Below are positions 9,374 through 18,329 of a stretch of DNA of 64,000 bases, piece after piece. The stretch is from positions 496,001 through 560,000 of the forward strand of contig NZ_SUPK01000002.1 of the NCBI RefSeq assembly GCF_005049045.1, given 5' to 3'. The notes beneath the pieces were generated by a model that was not told where the DNA came from, ran no database searches, and saw only the letters and a list, made by a program, of their open reading frames with translations. Source of the DNA: Cohnella pontilimi. Its GTDB lineage: Bacteria > Bacillota > Bacilli > Paenibacillales > Paenibacillaceae. A program made the translations under genes and the position numbers. Numbering within the stretch: the first letter of the stretch is position 1; every line of letters starts with the position of its first letter.

Positions 9374-10318
9374 TCAGTACACCTGCTCCTTATATAAAAA
9401 GCCGAAGCCGAGTTCTCTTTCCGGATCCTGCAGCTCCCGAATCGCATCCAGCCATTCCGGATCCGCCTCATAAGCGCCGGGATCGGAAGCAAAGCGCTCC
9501 ATGGCGGCACGATAACTTCTCAGAACGGTTTCGTTATACAATTCGGATTTCAGCAGCGCCTCGATGTAAAAGCTGTCCACACCCGCCGCAATCAGCTCGG
9601 GAAGAGCCTCGAGCAAACAAATGTCGTCCGGGCTCATCACATGGGTGCCCGTGTCGTCTTCGTAAACGGGAAACCGTTCGCCCGGCCGCTCGGCCTCAAC
9701 CAAATATAAACCTTCATCGGGTCCGCGGTCGATCAAGGAAGCCTCCCGTCCGAGATGTTCCATATAGCTCTGAAGCAAGTTCCGATGCGAGTAATAAATG
9801 TTGGTCGTACCATGAACCTGCACTTGAATTTCCAGCGTCGTGTTCCGCTTGAAATCCGCGATTTCCACTTCGTTTAATTCACGCGCGAGCACTGCCCGGA
9901 CGGCTCCCCGTTTGCCCCAATAGGCGGCAGCCGCGGAATTCGTCGCAACCATCTCGGCGTTCCATTGCAGCGGAACGTTCGGCGCATACTCCCGGGCGTT
10001 CAGTACGACGGCGGGATCGCCGAATACCAAGGCGTCGGCGCCGGCTTCGGCCGCCGCGCGCAAATAAGCCGGGAGGCCTGGGAGCTCTCCGTTGCGGAAC
10101 AGCTTGTTCACGTTGATGTAAGCCTTCGCGCCCAGCGCGTGGATGCGGGAAACGGCTTCATGGAACCGTGCCGCCGGGATCGAACCCGGCTGTCTCATGC
10201 CGAATCCGGCTTCTCCGATCAGCACCGCGCAGGCGCCGGCTCGAATATATCGTTCCGCTTGATCGATCGAACCCGCCGCGATCAGCAGCTCGGGGAGTTT
10301 GGCGGGAGAGGAAGACAT
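9374..10318 (-). CDS. trhP1: U32-family tRNA hydroxylation protein (YrrN-like)
   Basis: A 314-aa protein of the peptidase U32 family, shorter than its neighbour and lacking the C-terminal domain, as in YrrN. The barrel start reads PELLIAAGSIDQAERYIRAG; the region VQVHGTTNIYYSHRNLLQSY replaces the cysteine-rich block of YrrO-type proteins. With the downstream trhP2 product it probably hydroxylates wobble uridine in tRNA. The ATG at 10318 has an excellent ribosome site (GGAGGTGCGATACC before it); the frame runs 34 codons further upstream without any signal and is not used. It is transcribed after mltG. The methyltransferase gene yrrM (trmR), which sits between mltG and yrrN in B. subtilis, is absent here. 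Confidence 0.87.
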   Translation of the reverse strand: MSSSPAKLPELLIAAGSIDQAERYIRAGACAVLIGEAGFGMRQPGSIPAARFHEAVSRIHALGAKAYINVNKLFRNGELPGLPAYLRAAAEAGADALVFGDPAVVLNAREYAPNVPLQWNAEMVATNSAAAAYWGKRGAVRAVLARELNEVEIADFKRNTTLEIQVQVHGTTNIYYSHRNLLQSYMEHLGREASLIDRGPDEGLYLVEAERPGERFPVYEDDTGTHVMSPDDICLLEALPELIAAGVDSFYIEALLKSELYNETVLRSYRAAMERFASDPGAYEADPEWLDAIRELQDPERELGFGFLYKEQVY

Positions 10319-10429
10319 GGTATCGCACCTCCGGTAATTTTTCGACCCGGCCCCCCCGCTCTCCCGCCTGAATGTTGGCGGTTCCGCAGGGTTGCCGGGT
10401 CGGTGCGTGCCGAGGGGCACGCAAGGCCG

Positions 10430-11779
10430 TTATTTTTTGACGTTTTTTTCGCTCAGCTTGATGTTCTTCTGATGCTGGGCGTAAGTGACGGCGAACAAAT
10501 GCGTGTTGCTTCCGTCTTTTTTCGTCACGTAATACAAATAATCAGTTTTTGCCGGATACAGCGCGGCCTCGATCGACTTAAGACTCGGGGTGGCGATCGG
10601 TCCCGGTGGCAGTCCCGGGTTCAAGTACGTGTTATAAGGGCTCTGTACCTTGAGGTCATCCGTCGAAAGTTTCTCTTTCGGCTTGTCGAGCAAGTACTGG
10701 ATCGTGGCGTCAATTTGAAGCGGCATTGTTTTCGCCAGCCGGTTCTGAATCACACCCGAAACGATCGCGCGCTCCTCGTCAACCACGACCTCCCGCTCTA
10801 CCAACGAAGCGATCGTCAGCATCTGGTGAACTGTCATGCCGCGTTCCTGCAGCGTCGTTTGCCAATCCTCCGGCAGCTGGTCGAGCTTTCGGTCCAATTC
10901 GGCCAACAGGCGGTTGATGATTTCGGCTTCCGAGCTTCCGTTCCTCACTTCATAGGTATCCGGGAACAGATACCCTTCGAGCGGATAGCGCAGATTGACG
11001 TCGGCCGGAATTTGGCCCGCCCACGCCGAGCCGGTCCATTTGGCCCGATCCGCGGCCGTCTGAAGGAACGACTCTTTGTTCACATTGGCCGTTTTGGCCA
11101 AACGGTCGGCGATTTGCTGTACGGTGAACCCTTCCGGTATCGTGAAGCGGACGGAAGCAGCCGCCACGATATCTCCGCTGTTCAGCTTCGCTACGATTTG
11201 CTCCCGCGTCATGCCCGGCGTCAATTCATACACGCCGGCCTGAAACTTGGAGCCCTCGTCCTGAAGCTTCATCCAAACGCCGAACAAAAACGAGTTGCGA
11301 ATCAATCCGTTATCCTCCAGCAGCTTGGACACTTTCGATGCGCGCATACCCTTGTCGATGGTCACGCGCACCGGCTTCTCCGACGCCGAGACGGGGCGGA
11401 GTCCGTTCCATACATAGAGAAGAGTGCCGAGAACGACGGCCAGCACAAGCCCGAGCGCGATGCAGAACGACCAGAGCAGCACACGCGGTTTCCGCTTGGC
11501 CGCCGCGCCGTAAATGGCCTGCCGGCCGGATTCGCCGGAGCCTTCCCCTCCGCCGTTACCGTAGCGGGATCCCGTACGATTCGCCGAAGCATCCGTGCCG
11601 CCGTGCGTCCATACTGCCGGCTCCGTCGCCGCGGCGGCCTCTCCGGCTCCCGCGCGGTCCGGTTGGCCGGCATCCCCTGCATTCGCCGGCTCCTCCGGTT
11701 TGGAGCTGCCGTCCGTAATCGCCTCATTGCCGTAAACCGATTTCCAGCCGTCCGTTTTCGGACCATTGTCTCTATCCAC
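10430..11779 (-). CDS. mltG: Endolytic transglycosylase MltG (YceG-like)
   Basis: This 449-aa protein has a low-complexity cytoplasmic N-terminus of about 98 residues rich in Gly, Ala, Glu and Asp, one membrane helix (about 100-122), a LysM-like region, and the YceG lytic domain. The catalytic glutamate lies in ASLVERE (around E328). It cuts nascent glycan strands at the membrane and sets peptidoglycan chain length. The GTG start at 11779 follows GGAGGGG. The long N-terminal tail is typical of some Gram-positive homologues. It lies downstream of alaS-ireB-ruvX-DUF1292 and upstream of trhP1, but a terminator at 11816-11838 separates it from the DUF1292 genes. Confidence is high from domain order and synteny. 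Confidence 0.93.
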   Translation of the reverse strand: MDRDNGPKTDGWKSVYGNEAITDGSSKPEEPANAGDAGQPDRAGAGEAAAATEPAVWTHGGTDASANRTGSRYGNGGGEGSGESGRQAIYGAAAKRKPRVLLWSFCIALGLVLAVVLGTLLYVWNGLRPVSASEKPVRVTIDKGMRASKVSKLLEDNGLIRNSFLFGVWMKLQDEGSKFQAGVYELTPGMTREQIVAKLNSGDIVAAASVRFTIPEGFTVQQIADRLAKTANVNKESFLQTAADRAKWTGSAWAGQIPADVNLRYPLEGYLFPDTYEVRNGSSEAEIINRLLAELDRKLDQLPEDWQTTLQERGMTVHQMLTIASLVEREVVVDEERAIVSGVIQNRLAKTMPLQIDATIQYLLDKPKEKLSTDDLKVQSPYNTYLNPGLPPGPIATPSLKSIEAALYPAKTDYLYYVTKKDGSNTHLFAVTYAQHQKNIKLSEKNVKK

Positions 11780-11815
11780 GTCTGTTCCCCCTCCGAAAAA
11801 ATCCCACGCATGCGC

Positions 11816-11838
11816 AAAAAGAGCGGTTGCCCGCTCTT
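11816..11838 (-). terminator. Terminator after the second DUF1292 gene
   Basis: On the minus strand AGAGCGGG, CAA and CCGCTCT form a stem followed by TTTTTG. It splits the alaS-side genes from mltG, so mltG is probably also expressed from its own start point or by read-through. Confidence 0.8.
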
Positions 11839-11850
11839 CGTCCGCCTGTT

Positions 11851-12165
11851 TCAGGGCCGTTCGTCGCTGCCGAATTGCAAATCATCGAAAGCTTCGGCCG
11901 CGCGCTCCCATTCTTCGTCGTCCTCGACCGTTTCGAGGTGAAGGCTGCCTTGCGCGTCCCGATCGACGCGAAACACCTCGATATCGCCTTCATCCCGCAT
12001 GGACTCCGACTGCAGAATCGCGTACAGCCGGCCGTCAATCGCAAGCTCAGCTTCGATGCGGTAAGTGACCGTGATATCCCCGTCGCCGGTTAATTCCACG
12101 AACGGTCCGTAGCTGTCCTTCAGAGAACCCGGTTCGGGATTTTGCCTATGTGCGTCTTGACTCAA
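11851..12165 (-). CDS. DUF1292 family protein, second copy
   Basis: A 104-aa acidic protein with the DUF1292 pattern (FVELTGDGDITVTYRIEAEL, then EDDEEWERAAEAFDDL). The function of the family is unknown. It follows another DUF1292 gene by 20 bp. The two share only the fold-level pattern (a beta-rich half and a C-terminal EEW..a...F.. helix), so this is an old or fast-evolving duplication. A ribosome site AGGAG precedes the ATG at 12165. Confidence 0.8.
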   Translation of the reverse strand: MSQDAHRQNPEPGSLKDSYGPFVELTGDGDITVTYRIEAELAIDGRLYAILQSESMRDEGDIEVFRVDRDAQGSLHLETVEDDEEWERAAEAFDDLQFGSDERP

Positions 12166-12185
12166 GCAGGCGCTCCTCCTGTCAA

Positions 12186-12509
12186 TCAGCTCTTGCCCTC
12201 AGCATCCGCCTCGGCGTCGCCGAATTCGTTCATCAGGGTGTTGAACGTTTCTTCGACCATGTCCCATTCTTCTTGTTCTTCGATGGCGAACAGTTTGATT
12301 TCGTCGTTCTCTTCCTCGTACCGGAAAGCGAACACTTCCTGCTCTTCGTCCGGGTCTTCTTCCGCCGGCACCACCATCAAATATTTGCGGTCGCTGCCGT
12401 CGTCCAGCTCGAAGCGCATGATGACCTCGAACGCTTCATCGTTGCCCTCATCGTCCGGAATATAGATGATTTCCGCCTCTTCTTCGGGCATTTTCTTTTC
12501 GTCGCTCAT
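12186..12509 (-). CDS. yrzB: DUF1292 family protein (YrzB-like)
   Basis: A 107-aa strongly acidic protein of the DUF1292 family. It has the typical core EVIMRFELDDGSDRKYLMVV, followed by EVFAFRYEEENDEIKLFAIE and the C-terminal EEWDMVEETFNTLM helix. It sits directly after ruvX, the same position as yrzB in B. subtilis. Function is unknown; I infer only that it belongs to this conserved housekeeping block. The ATG at 12509 follows GAGG 8 bp upstream, and the gap to ruvX is 9 bp, so the two are co-transcribed. Confidence 0.88.
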   Translation of the reverse strand: MSDEKKMPEEEAEIIYIPDDEGNDEAFEVIMRFELDDGSDRKYLMVVPAEEDPDEEQEVFAFRYEEENDEIKLFAIEEQEEWDMVEETFNTLMNEFGDAEADAEGKS

Positions 12510-12518
12510 CGTGTTTCC

Positions 12519-12932
12519 TCACTTTCCTCGGGCGTCCAAGTAATTTTGCAGAAGCAGGGCCGCCGCCATTTTGTCCACCACCAGCTTGCGCTTGCGCCGG
12601 CTGACGTCCGCTTCCAGCAGCGTACGGGTTGCGGCTGCTGTGGTCAGCCTTTCATCCCAAAGATGGACAGGCACGGATAGTGTCTGCCGCAGCTCATCTG
12701 CAAATGCGATACAAATTTCGCCACGCGGTCCGATCGTGCCGTTCATGTTCTTCGGCAGTCCAACCACGATGGCCTCTACCTCGTGTTGTTTCACCAGCTC
12801 GGCGATCCGGCGTATATCCTCGCCTTCCCGTTTCCGCTCGATCATCTCCAGCCCTTGTGCGGTCCATCCGAACGCGTCGCTCAGCGCAACCCCGATGCGC
12901 CGGTCTCCGTAGTCAAGCCCGAGAATGCGCAT
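12519..12932 (-). CDS. ruvX: Holliday junction resolvase RuvX (YqgF)
   Basis: A 137-aa YqgF/RuvX protein with an RNase H-like fold. It begins [19 protein letters not shown], with the first catalytic aspartate in LDYG, and continues with [24 protein letters not shown] and [15 protein letters not shown], which contains the final acidic residue. The family processes branched nucleic acids and, in E. coli, affects pre-16S rRNA maturation. It follows ireB by 4 bp and precedes two DUF1292 genes, a conserved Firmicutes arrangement. The start ATG at 12932 is fixed by the near-invariant N-terminus. Confidence 0.95.
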   Translation of the reverse strand: MRILGLDYGDRRIGVALSDAFGWTAQGLEMIERKREGEDIRRIAELVKQHEVEAIVVGLPKNMNGTIGPRGEICIAFADELRQTLSVPVHLWDERLTTAAATRTLLEADVSRRKRKLVVDKMAAALLLQNYLDARGK

Positions 12933-12936
12933 CGAA

Positions 12937-13212
12937 TTACCGTTGATGCTGCAAATAGAAGCGGACGAGCTCCTCGATCAATTCGTCGCGTTCTTTTTTG
13001 CGGATCAGGCTTCTGGCGTTGTTATGACGGGGTATATAAGCCGGATCGCCGGATAGCAGATAACCCACGATTTGGTTGATGGGGTGATATTGTTTCTCCA
13101 CGAGTGAGTCGTATACCGTGAGCAGGATATCCCGGGACGATACCTCCTGCGAATCCGCTACGACGTCGAATTTGACCGTTTTGTCCAGTTGGTTTTTGTC
13201 CGCCATGCTCAT
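12937..13212 (-). CDS. ireB: IreB family regulatory protein (DUF965/YrzL)
   Basis: A 91-aa protein of the DUF965 family, with the hallmark block [21 protein letters not shown]-like sequence (here [20 protein letters not shown]) and the C-terminal [19 protein letters not shown]. In Enterococcus IreB is a substrate of the PASTA kinase IreK and affects cephalosporin resistance (family knowledge); the role here is inferred. I place the start at the ATG at 13212, because the GTG three codons earlier is part of its GAGGTG ribosome site. It lies between alaS and ruvX as in Bacillus. Confidence 0.92.
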   Translation of the reverse strand: MSMADKNQLDKTVKFDVVADSQEVSSRDILLTVYDSLVEKQYHPINQIVGYLLSGDPAYIPRHNNARSLIRKKERDELIEELVRFYLQHQR

Positions 13213-13316
13213 TTCCGGCACCTCGCTATTTCGAAAATCCAGCAGTTCTCTCTCCTAAGTCCCATCATACCACACTCGCGCCCGGACAGGAAATTGTCCC
13301 CTTTGTTCATCCTTCT

Positions 13317-15959
13317 TCATTGACCCGCCAATTGCGCGAGCACGAGCCGTTCCGCGGCTTCGAGCGCTTCGCCCAGCTTGGCCGGATCTTTCCCGCCCGC
13401 CTGAGCCAGCTCAGGCTTGCCGCCGCCGCCTCCGCCGCAAATCGCCGCCAGCTCCTTGATGAGCTTGCCGGCGTGCAGTCCTTTGGCGGTCAGGTCCGGC
13501 GTGACGGCGGCCACGAGATTCACCTTGTCGCCGTCCACCGCTCCCAGCGCCAGCACAGCCGAGCCCAGCTTGGCCTTCAGTTCGTCGGCGACACCGCGCA
13601 GCGCATCCATTCCGCCGACGTTCACCCGGGTGGCGAGCAGCGTCACGCCTCCGACGGATCGCGCACTGCCGGCCAATTCGGCTGCCTCGAGGCGGCCGAG
13701 CTTCGCCTGAAGCGATTCGACCTCGCGCTGCAGCTGGCGGACTTCGCCCTGCACCGTCTCGATCCGCTTCGGCACGTCCGCCGTATTGCTCTTGAGCAGC
13801 GAAGCCGCCGTTTTCAACGTCGAGAACTGCTCATCCAAATAGGCATAGGCATGACGTCCGGTCACCGCTTCGATCCGGCGTACGCCCGAGCCGATGCCGC
13901 TCTCGCTGACGAGCTTGAACAAACCGATTTGCGAAGTGTTCCGCACATGGCAGCCTCCGCAAAGCTCAAGCGAATAGTCGCCGATCCGCACGACGCGGAC
14001 GATATCGCCGTATTTCTCGCCGAAGAGCGCCATTGCGCCCATCGCTTTCGCCTCGGCGATCGGCTTGAAGCCGATATCCAGCTCGGTGCCGAGCCAAATT
14101 TGCTCGTTCACGCGGCGCTCCACGTCCGCCAGTTCCTCAGGAGAAATGGCACCAAAATGAGAGAAATCAAAGCGCAGGCGCTCCGGTTCCACCAACGAGC
14201 CGGCCTGGTTCACGTGCTCGCCGAGCACTTGTTTTAAAGCTTTGTGCAGCAAGTGGGTGGCGGTATGGTTGCGCACAATGTCCGCCCGTTCCGCGGACTC
14301 GACCGAGGCTGCGACCGTATCGCCTACACGCAGCGTTCCCGCCGTCACGACAACATGATGAACGGGCTGCCCGTGCGGCGCCTTGCTCATGCCGGTTACG
14401 GTCGCGGTCACTCCGCTGCCCTTCAGGGAACCCGTATCGCTCACTTGACCGCCGCTTTCCGTATAGAAAGGCGTGCGATCCAGCACGACCAACACCTTCT
14501 CATCGTCGCCTGCGGCGTCCACAAAGCGCTCGTCTGCGACAATCGCCAGCACGCGGACTTCAGCCGTCAACGTGTCATAGCCGACAAATTCGCTTTCGAC
14601 CGTGTAATCGGACAATGCGCCGCCCTGCACCTTCATGCTCTCCGACTCGTGGCGGGCCGAGCGGGCGCGCTGGCGCTGCTCTTCCATCGCCGCATCGAAG
14701 CCTTCGCGGTCGACGGTCATGCCCTGCTCCGCCGCGTAGTCCTCCGTCAAGTCGAAAGGGAAGCCGTACGTATCATACAATTTAAACGCATCCGGACCGG
14801 AAATCGCCTTTTCACCGGCTGCGCGCGCTTTTTCGCACAGCTCCGCCAAAATCGCCAAGCCTTCGCTCAGCGTTTCGTGGAAGCGCTCCTCTTCCGTCCG
14901 GATCACCTTTTCGATAAATTCGCGCTTCTCCAGCACTTCCGAGTAGTAAATGCCCATGATCTCTCCGACGATGGATGTCAGCTCCCACAGGAAAGGACGG
15001 TCGACGCCGAGCACTTTCCCGTATCGTACGGCACGGCGCAGCAAGCGGCGGATGACGTAACCGCGTCCTTCATTGGAGGGAAGCACACCGTCGCCCACCG
15101 AGAATGCCACCGTCCGGATATGATCGGCAATAACTTTCAAAGCGACGTCATATTCTTCGCGCTGCTTATATTTTACGCCGGCAATGGCGCATGTACGCTC
15201 GATGAAGGGCATAAACAGATCGGTATCGAAGTTGGAATCGACGTCCTGTACGATGGAAGCGAAACGCTCGAGACCCGCGCCCGTATCGATGTTCTTGTTC
15301 GGAAGAGGCGTATAGCTGCCGTCTTTGTTGTGGTTAAACTGCGTGAATACGAGGTTCCACACTTCAAGGAAGCGCTCGTTCTCGCCGCCCGGTACGCACT
15401 CGGGATCGCTCAGATCGCCGTATTTGTCACCGCGGTCGTAGAAAATCTCCGTACACGGTCCGCACGGCCCTTCGCCGATATCCCAGAAGTTGTCGGTCAG
15501 CCGGAAAATGCGCTCCGCGGGAATGCCGATTTTCTCGTTCCACAGCTTGAACGCCTCGTCGTCTTCCGGATGAATCGTCACGGACAGACGATCCGGATCG
15601 AAGCCGATCCACTCGGGTCCGGTCAGAAACTCCCAAGCCCAGGTGATCGCTTCTTCCTTAAAATAGTCGCCGATCGAGAAGTTGCCCAGCATTTCGAAAA
15701 ACGTGTGGTGCCGGCGCGTTTTGCCTACGTTCTCGATATCGTTGGTGCGGATGCATTTTTGCGAGTTGGCGATTCTCGGATTCTCGGGTTTGATCCGGCC
15801 GTCGAAATACGGCTTCAGCGGCGCCATCCCGGCGTTGATCCAAAGCAGGGATGGGTCGTTGTGCGGGACGAGCGATGCGCTCGGCTCGATTTTATGGTTT
15901 TTGCTTGCAAAAAACGCGAGCCACTTCGCGCGGATCTCGGCTGCTTTCATCGGTTTCAT
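13317..15959 (-). CDS. alaS: Alanyl-tRNA synthetase
   Basis: A full-length 880-aa class II synthetase that charges tRNA-Ala in the cytoplasm. The N-terminal catalytic core has [21 protein letters not shown]-type motif 1 and [20 protein letters not shown]. The editing domain shows the zinc/editing histidines in NHTATHLLH and the later CGGCH. The C-terminal glycine-rich domain ([14 protein letters not shown]) is complete. Start ATG at 15959 follows AGGAGGAAG; a second ATG three codons later is possible. Transcription starts about 320 bases upstream at a consensus promoter and passes through an alanine T-box leader, so expression should rise when tRNA-Ala is uncharged. ireB and ruvX follow. Confidence 0.98.
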   Translation of the reverse strand: MKPMKAAEIRAKWLAFFASKNHKIEPSASLVPHNDPSLLWINAGMAPLKPYFDGRIKPENPRIANSQKCIRTNDIENVGKTRRHHTFFEMLGNFSIGDYFKEEAITWAWEFLTGPEWIGFDPDRLSVTIHPEDDEAFKLWNEKIGIPAERIFRLTDNFWDIGEGPCGPCTEIFYDRGDKYGDLSDPECVPGGENERFLEVWNLVFTQFNHNKDGSYTPLPNKNIDTGAGLERFASIVQDVDSNFDTDLFMPFIERTCAIAGVKYKQREEYDVALKVIADHIRTVAFSVGDGVLPSNEGRGYVIRRLLRRAVRYGKVLGVDRPFLWELTSIVGEIMGIYYSEVLEKREFIEKVIRTEEERFHETLSEGLAILAELCEKARAAGEKAISGPDAFKLYDTYGFPFDLTEDYAAEQGMTVDREGFDAAMEEQRQRARSARHESESMKVQGGALSDYTVESEFVGYDTLTAEVRVLAIVADERFVDAAGDDEKVLVVLDRTPFYTESGGQVSDTGSLKGSGVTATVTGMSKAPHGQPVHHVVVTAGTLRVGDTVAASVESAERADIVRNHTATHLLHKALKQVLGEHVNQAGSLVEPERLRFDFSHFGAISPEELADVERRVNEQIWLGTELDIGFKPIAEAKAMGAMALFGEKYGDIVRVVRIGDYSLELCGGCHVRNTSQIGLFKLVSESGIGSGVRRIEAVTGRHAYAYLDEQFSTLKTAASLLKSNTADVPKRIETVQGEVRQLQREVESLQAKLGRLEAAELAGSARSVGGVTLLATRVNVGGMDALRGVADELKAKLGSAVLALGAVDGDKVNLVAAVTPDLTAKGLHAGKLIKELAAICGGGGGGKPELAQAGGKDPAKLGEALEAAERLVLAQLAGQ

Positions 15960-15992
15960 CGGTAAACTTCCTCCTTCAATGGTTTACGCCAA

Positions 15993-16278
15993 TAAAAAAC
16001 GCCCCTGAACGTGTCAGGGACGAATAAGCTTCGCGGTACCACCCTGGTTATCTCGCCCTTATGTACGAATACAGGCGGATCTCCTTGAGCGGGCTGTAAC
16101 GGACCCATCCGGCGGCTGTACGGCCGCACTCCGAAACCGGCTTCTCCTATCCTTCGCGCCGAAGGTTCTTTCAGCCGTGCGTCCGGCGCCGAGTCGGCGG
16201 CAGTGCACGAAACCTTCTCTCTGGTTCGCGGTCTATAGGATACTCTTGTCTCGTCATCGATTTGCTCTATGAACAAGC
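15993..16278 (-). promoter_or_regulatory. T-box riboswitch leader of alaS
   Basis: The minus strand between the promoter and alaS holds the canonical T-box sequence AGGGTGGTACCGCG (16032-16045). A terminator follows (GTCCCTGA, loop, TCAGGGGC, then TTTTTT; 15993-16021). Upstream are the stem I hallmarks AGTA, AGAGAG and GCTGAAAG. The helix TCCTAT/ATAGGA is followed by GAAGCC, so I propose GCC (alanine) at 16139-16141 as the specifier codon. Uncharged tRNA-Ala should stabilise the antiterminator and allow alaS transcription. The T-box call is from sequence; the exact specifier is inference. Confidence 0.95.
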
Positions 16279-16284
16279 ACTACA

Positions 16285-16314
16285 ATTATATCGAGCCGGT
16301 TTCCACGCTGTCAA
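16285..16314 (-). promoter_or_regulatory. Sigma-A promoter of alaS
   Basis: TTGACA (16309-16314) and TATAAT (16285-16290) are perfect hexamers with an 18-bp spacer on the minus strand. The TGA inside the -35 box is also the stop codon of the upstream permease gene, so the promoter begins inside that gene. Confidence 0.85.
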
Positions 16315-17381
16315 ACGGTTTTTCGCTTGACATAATATGCAAAAACGTGTTGCACGATTACTTTTAACGCGGCGTAAAAAGGAACCGCCAAAATCATCCC
16401 CACCACGCCCGCCAGCTCCCCGCCGACCAATAGCACGAAAATAATGGTCAGCGGATGCATTCTCATCGTTTTGCCGACCACCTGCGGACTGACGACATTG
16501 CTTTCCAGGTTTTGAACGGCCATATTGACGATCACGACGAACAACGCCATTTTCCAGGAGATGGTTGTCGCCATAATGAGCGCCGGCAGCGCACCGAAAA
16601 ACGGTCCCAGGTAAGGGATAATGTCGAACAACGCCACGAAGCCGGCCATCAGCAAAGGATAAGGCATGCCGATGATCAGATAACCGATATAGGCGAAAAT
16701 TCCGGTACAGAACGACACGAGGAACTGTCCGCGAATGTAACTGCCGAGCGCTTCGTCGATATCCTTCATGAGCCGGACCACGTGCTTGCGGCTGCCCCTC
16801 GGTACGTATTGCAGCGCCGCCCGCTCGAACACATCCATGTCTTTCATCATGTAGAAGGCGAGAAACGGCACGATCATCGCAATGAAAAACATGTTCACGA
16901 GCGCCCCGATATTGTTGAGAAAGTGGGCGATTCTCTCGGAAATTTGTTTCTCGATGCCGGCTGCGGAACGGTTGATCCCTTCCCGCACGCTGGGCGGAAG
17001 CATCGTATGGTTGTTGAACCGATCGGCCAGCTGCTGCGCACGTGCGGTCAGCTCGGGCAAATGCTCGTTCAGCTCATCCACTTGCTTGACGAACATCGGG
17101 ATGACGTTCATCAGGATGACGACGCAGCACGTAATGAAAACGGCGTAAATGAGCAAAACCGCCGCCGTTCGCGGCACCTTCCGGTCATGAAGCAGGTTCA
17201 CCACCGGATTCAGCACATACGAGATGATCATCGCAATCGCGAAAGGAGCGAGCACCGCTTTAAAGAATCCGTACACCGAAAAGAGCATGGGCCGAACGAG
17301 CGAGAGCATGTAAAGCGCGGTAAAACCGAGAATGATATAGACAAGAGCGGCGAACAGCCGACTTTGGGCAAACCGGTTCAT
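16311..17381 (-). CDS. yrrI: AI-2E family transporter (YrrI-like)
   Basis: A 356-aa membrane protein with about seven to eight helices and the AI-2E family layout: two N-terminal helices, a soluble stretch (about 75-150), and a C-terminal block with FDIIPYLGPFFGALPALI and the NLESNVVSPQVVGKTMRMHP region. B. subtilis YrrI lies at the same place just upstream of alaS. Its substrate is unknown. The start ATG at 17381 follows GGTGGAGG; a longer frame of 18 codons is not supported. The stop codon lies within the -35 box of the alaS promoter, so the two genes are in line but alaS has its own promoter. Confidence 0.9.
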   Translation of the reverse strand: MNRFAQSRLFAALVYIILGFTALYMLSLVRPMLFSVYGFFKAVLAPFAIAMIISYVLNPVVNLLHDRKVPRTAAVLLIYAVFITCCVVILMNVIPMFVKQVDELNEHLPELTARAQQLADRFNNHTMLPPSVREGINRSAAGIEKQISERIAHFLNNIGALVNMFFIAMIVPFLAFYMMKDMDVFERAALQYVPRGSRKHVVRLMKDIDEALGSYIRGQFLVSFCTGIFAYIGYLIIGMPYPLLMAGFVALFDIIPYLGPFFGALPALIMATTISWKMALFVVIVNMAVQNLESNVVSPQVVGKTMRMHPLTIIFVLLVGGELAGVVGMILAVPFYAALKVIVQHVFAYYVKRKTV

Positions 17382-17484
17382 TCCTCCACCCCCGGACGTT
17401 CGCGGCCGAATTGGCAGTCCACGGCACCGTTCCATTTTCAGTATATGTACTTGTCCCGCCGGTTAAACCCGTCGAAGACGAAAG

Positions 17485-17522
17485 AACACCCCGGCTTCTC
17501 CTCATCGGGAAACCGGGGTGTT
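17485..17522 (-). terminator. Terminator after the zinc-ribbon gene
   Basis: On the minus strand AACACCCCGG and CCGGGGTGTT form a perfect 10-bp stem around a short loop, followed by TTCTTTCGTC. It ends the yrrD/zinc-ribbon transcript before yrrI. Confidence 0.8.
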
Positions 17523-17548
17523 CCGCCAAAGCGGTATAGCATTACCGC

Positions 17549-17755
17549 TTACATTCCGTTGACTTGTACTTGAGGAGCCATCGGTTCACTGAAGAACAGA
17601 TCGTCCAGTGAGCTCAACGTACCGTCTTCTTCTACTTGGTAGACCGACATTTTTTCGCCGTTTACCGTCAATTCGATAAAGCAGCTCCAGCAATAGAATT
17701 GATGGGAACCGATCTTCCCTATATCTTTGGAGTTGCAATTGGGGCATCTCATCAT
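17549..17755 (-). CDS. Small zinc-ribbon protein
   Basis: A 68-aa protein with two CxxC pairs (CPNCNSKDIG, later FYCWSC) forming a likely zinc ribbon in the first 26 residues. A short beta-rich middle and an acidic tail (LDDLFFSEP) follow. Such proteins are widely conserved next to yrrI/yrrD in this family of bacteria (inference from context), but no function is known. It starts 6 bp after the yrrD-like stop and is preceded by AGGTGA, so the two are co-transcribed. Confidence 0.8.
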   Translation of the reverse strand: MMRCPNCNSKDIGKIGSHQFYCWSCFIELTVNGEKMSVYQVEEDGTLSSLDDLFFSEPMAPQVQVNGM

Positions 17756-17761
17756 CCGTAT

Positions 17762-18301
17762 TCACCTGTCACTTTCCGCATTCCGCGTATGGTCTCTCTC
17801 CAGCACCCGATCATACGACGCGGGCACAAAAATGGCGTCTTCGCCCATGGTGACGTGATCGGGCCCGTCCGGCATCAACAGCCGGCGCCGGCCTTCCAGC
17901 ACGTCCGCAAGGAAACCGTCCGTCAGCTCATAGCCTACTAATGGTGTACCCTGCGATTCTTTAAAATAAACATCCGAAACCCGGCCCAAAAGCTGTCCGC
18001 TCAGCGTAAATACGGGCATGTCCTTAAGGCGGACGGCTCCGCATAGAAACGAACGTAGCAGCCGGGATTTGTGCATCGTAACGACCGCTTGCCTGTCGCG
18101 AATCAACAAGGCGTCTTTGCCGCAGGTCGTAATATCTTGCATGTGGACGGCCTGAACGGCTTTCCGGAACCAGACACGGTTGTCGAGCACGACGCCTGCC
18201 ATGGACCAAAACTCGTCAAGCCAGACGTCTTTCACTTTGCCCACTCTCTTGCCGCTCGGCAGCAGAACGGGCAATCCAATCATCAATTGAACTTGAAGCA
18301 T
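17762..18301 (-). CDS. yrrD: PRC-barrel domain protein (YrrD-like)
   Basis: A 179-aa protein made of two PRC-barrel repeats. The first has VLLPSGKRVGKVKDVWLDEF and the second FTLSGQLLGRVSDVYFKESQ, each ending near an ALLIR or AIFVP strand. PRC barrels bind RNA or protein partners. B. subtilis YrrD occupies the same neighbourhood but has no firm function. I start at the ATG at 18301, because the in-frame GTG three codons earlier falls in the GGGGGTG ribosome site. It lies 28 bp after the cysteine desulfurase gene and probably belongs to that transcript. Confidence 0.85.
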   Translation of the reverse strand: MLQVQLMIGLPVLLPSGKRVGKVKDVWLDEFWSMAGVVLDNRVWFRKAVQAVHMQDITTCGKDALLIRDRQAVVTMHKSRLLRSFLCGAVRLKDMPVFTLSGQLLGRVSDVYFKESQGTPLVGYELTDGFLADVLEGRRRLLMPDGPDHVTMGEDAIFVPASYDRVLERDHTRNAESDR

Positions 18302-18329
18302 CGCCGGCACCCCCTATCGCGGGCGCCTG

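Noticed and set aside
10395-10429. Hairpin GCGTGCC/GGCACGC after mltG as a terminator
   Set aside because: It has no T-tract on the minus strand and lies inside the closely packed mltG-trhP1 unit.
14244-15965. Long open frames antisense to alaS (also 13320-14237)
   Set aside because: They are shadows of the codon bias of alaS; they have no ribosome sites and no recognisable domains.
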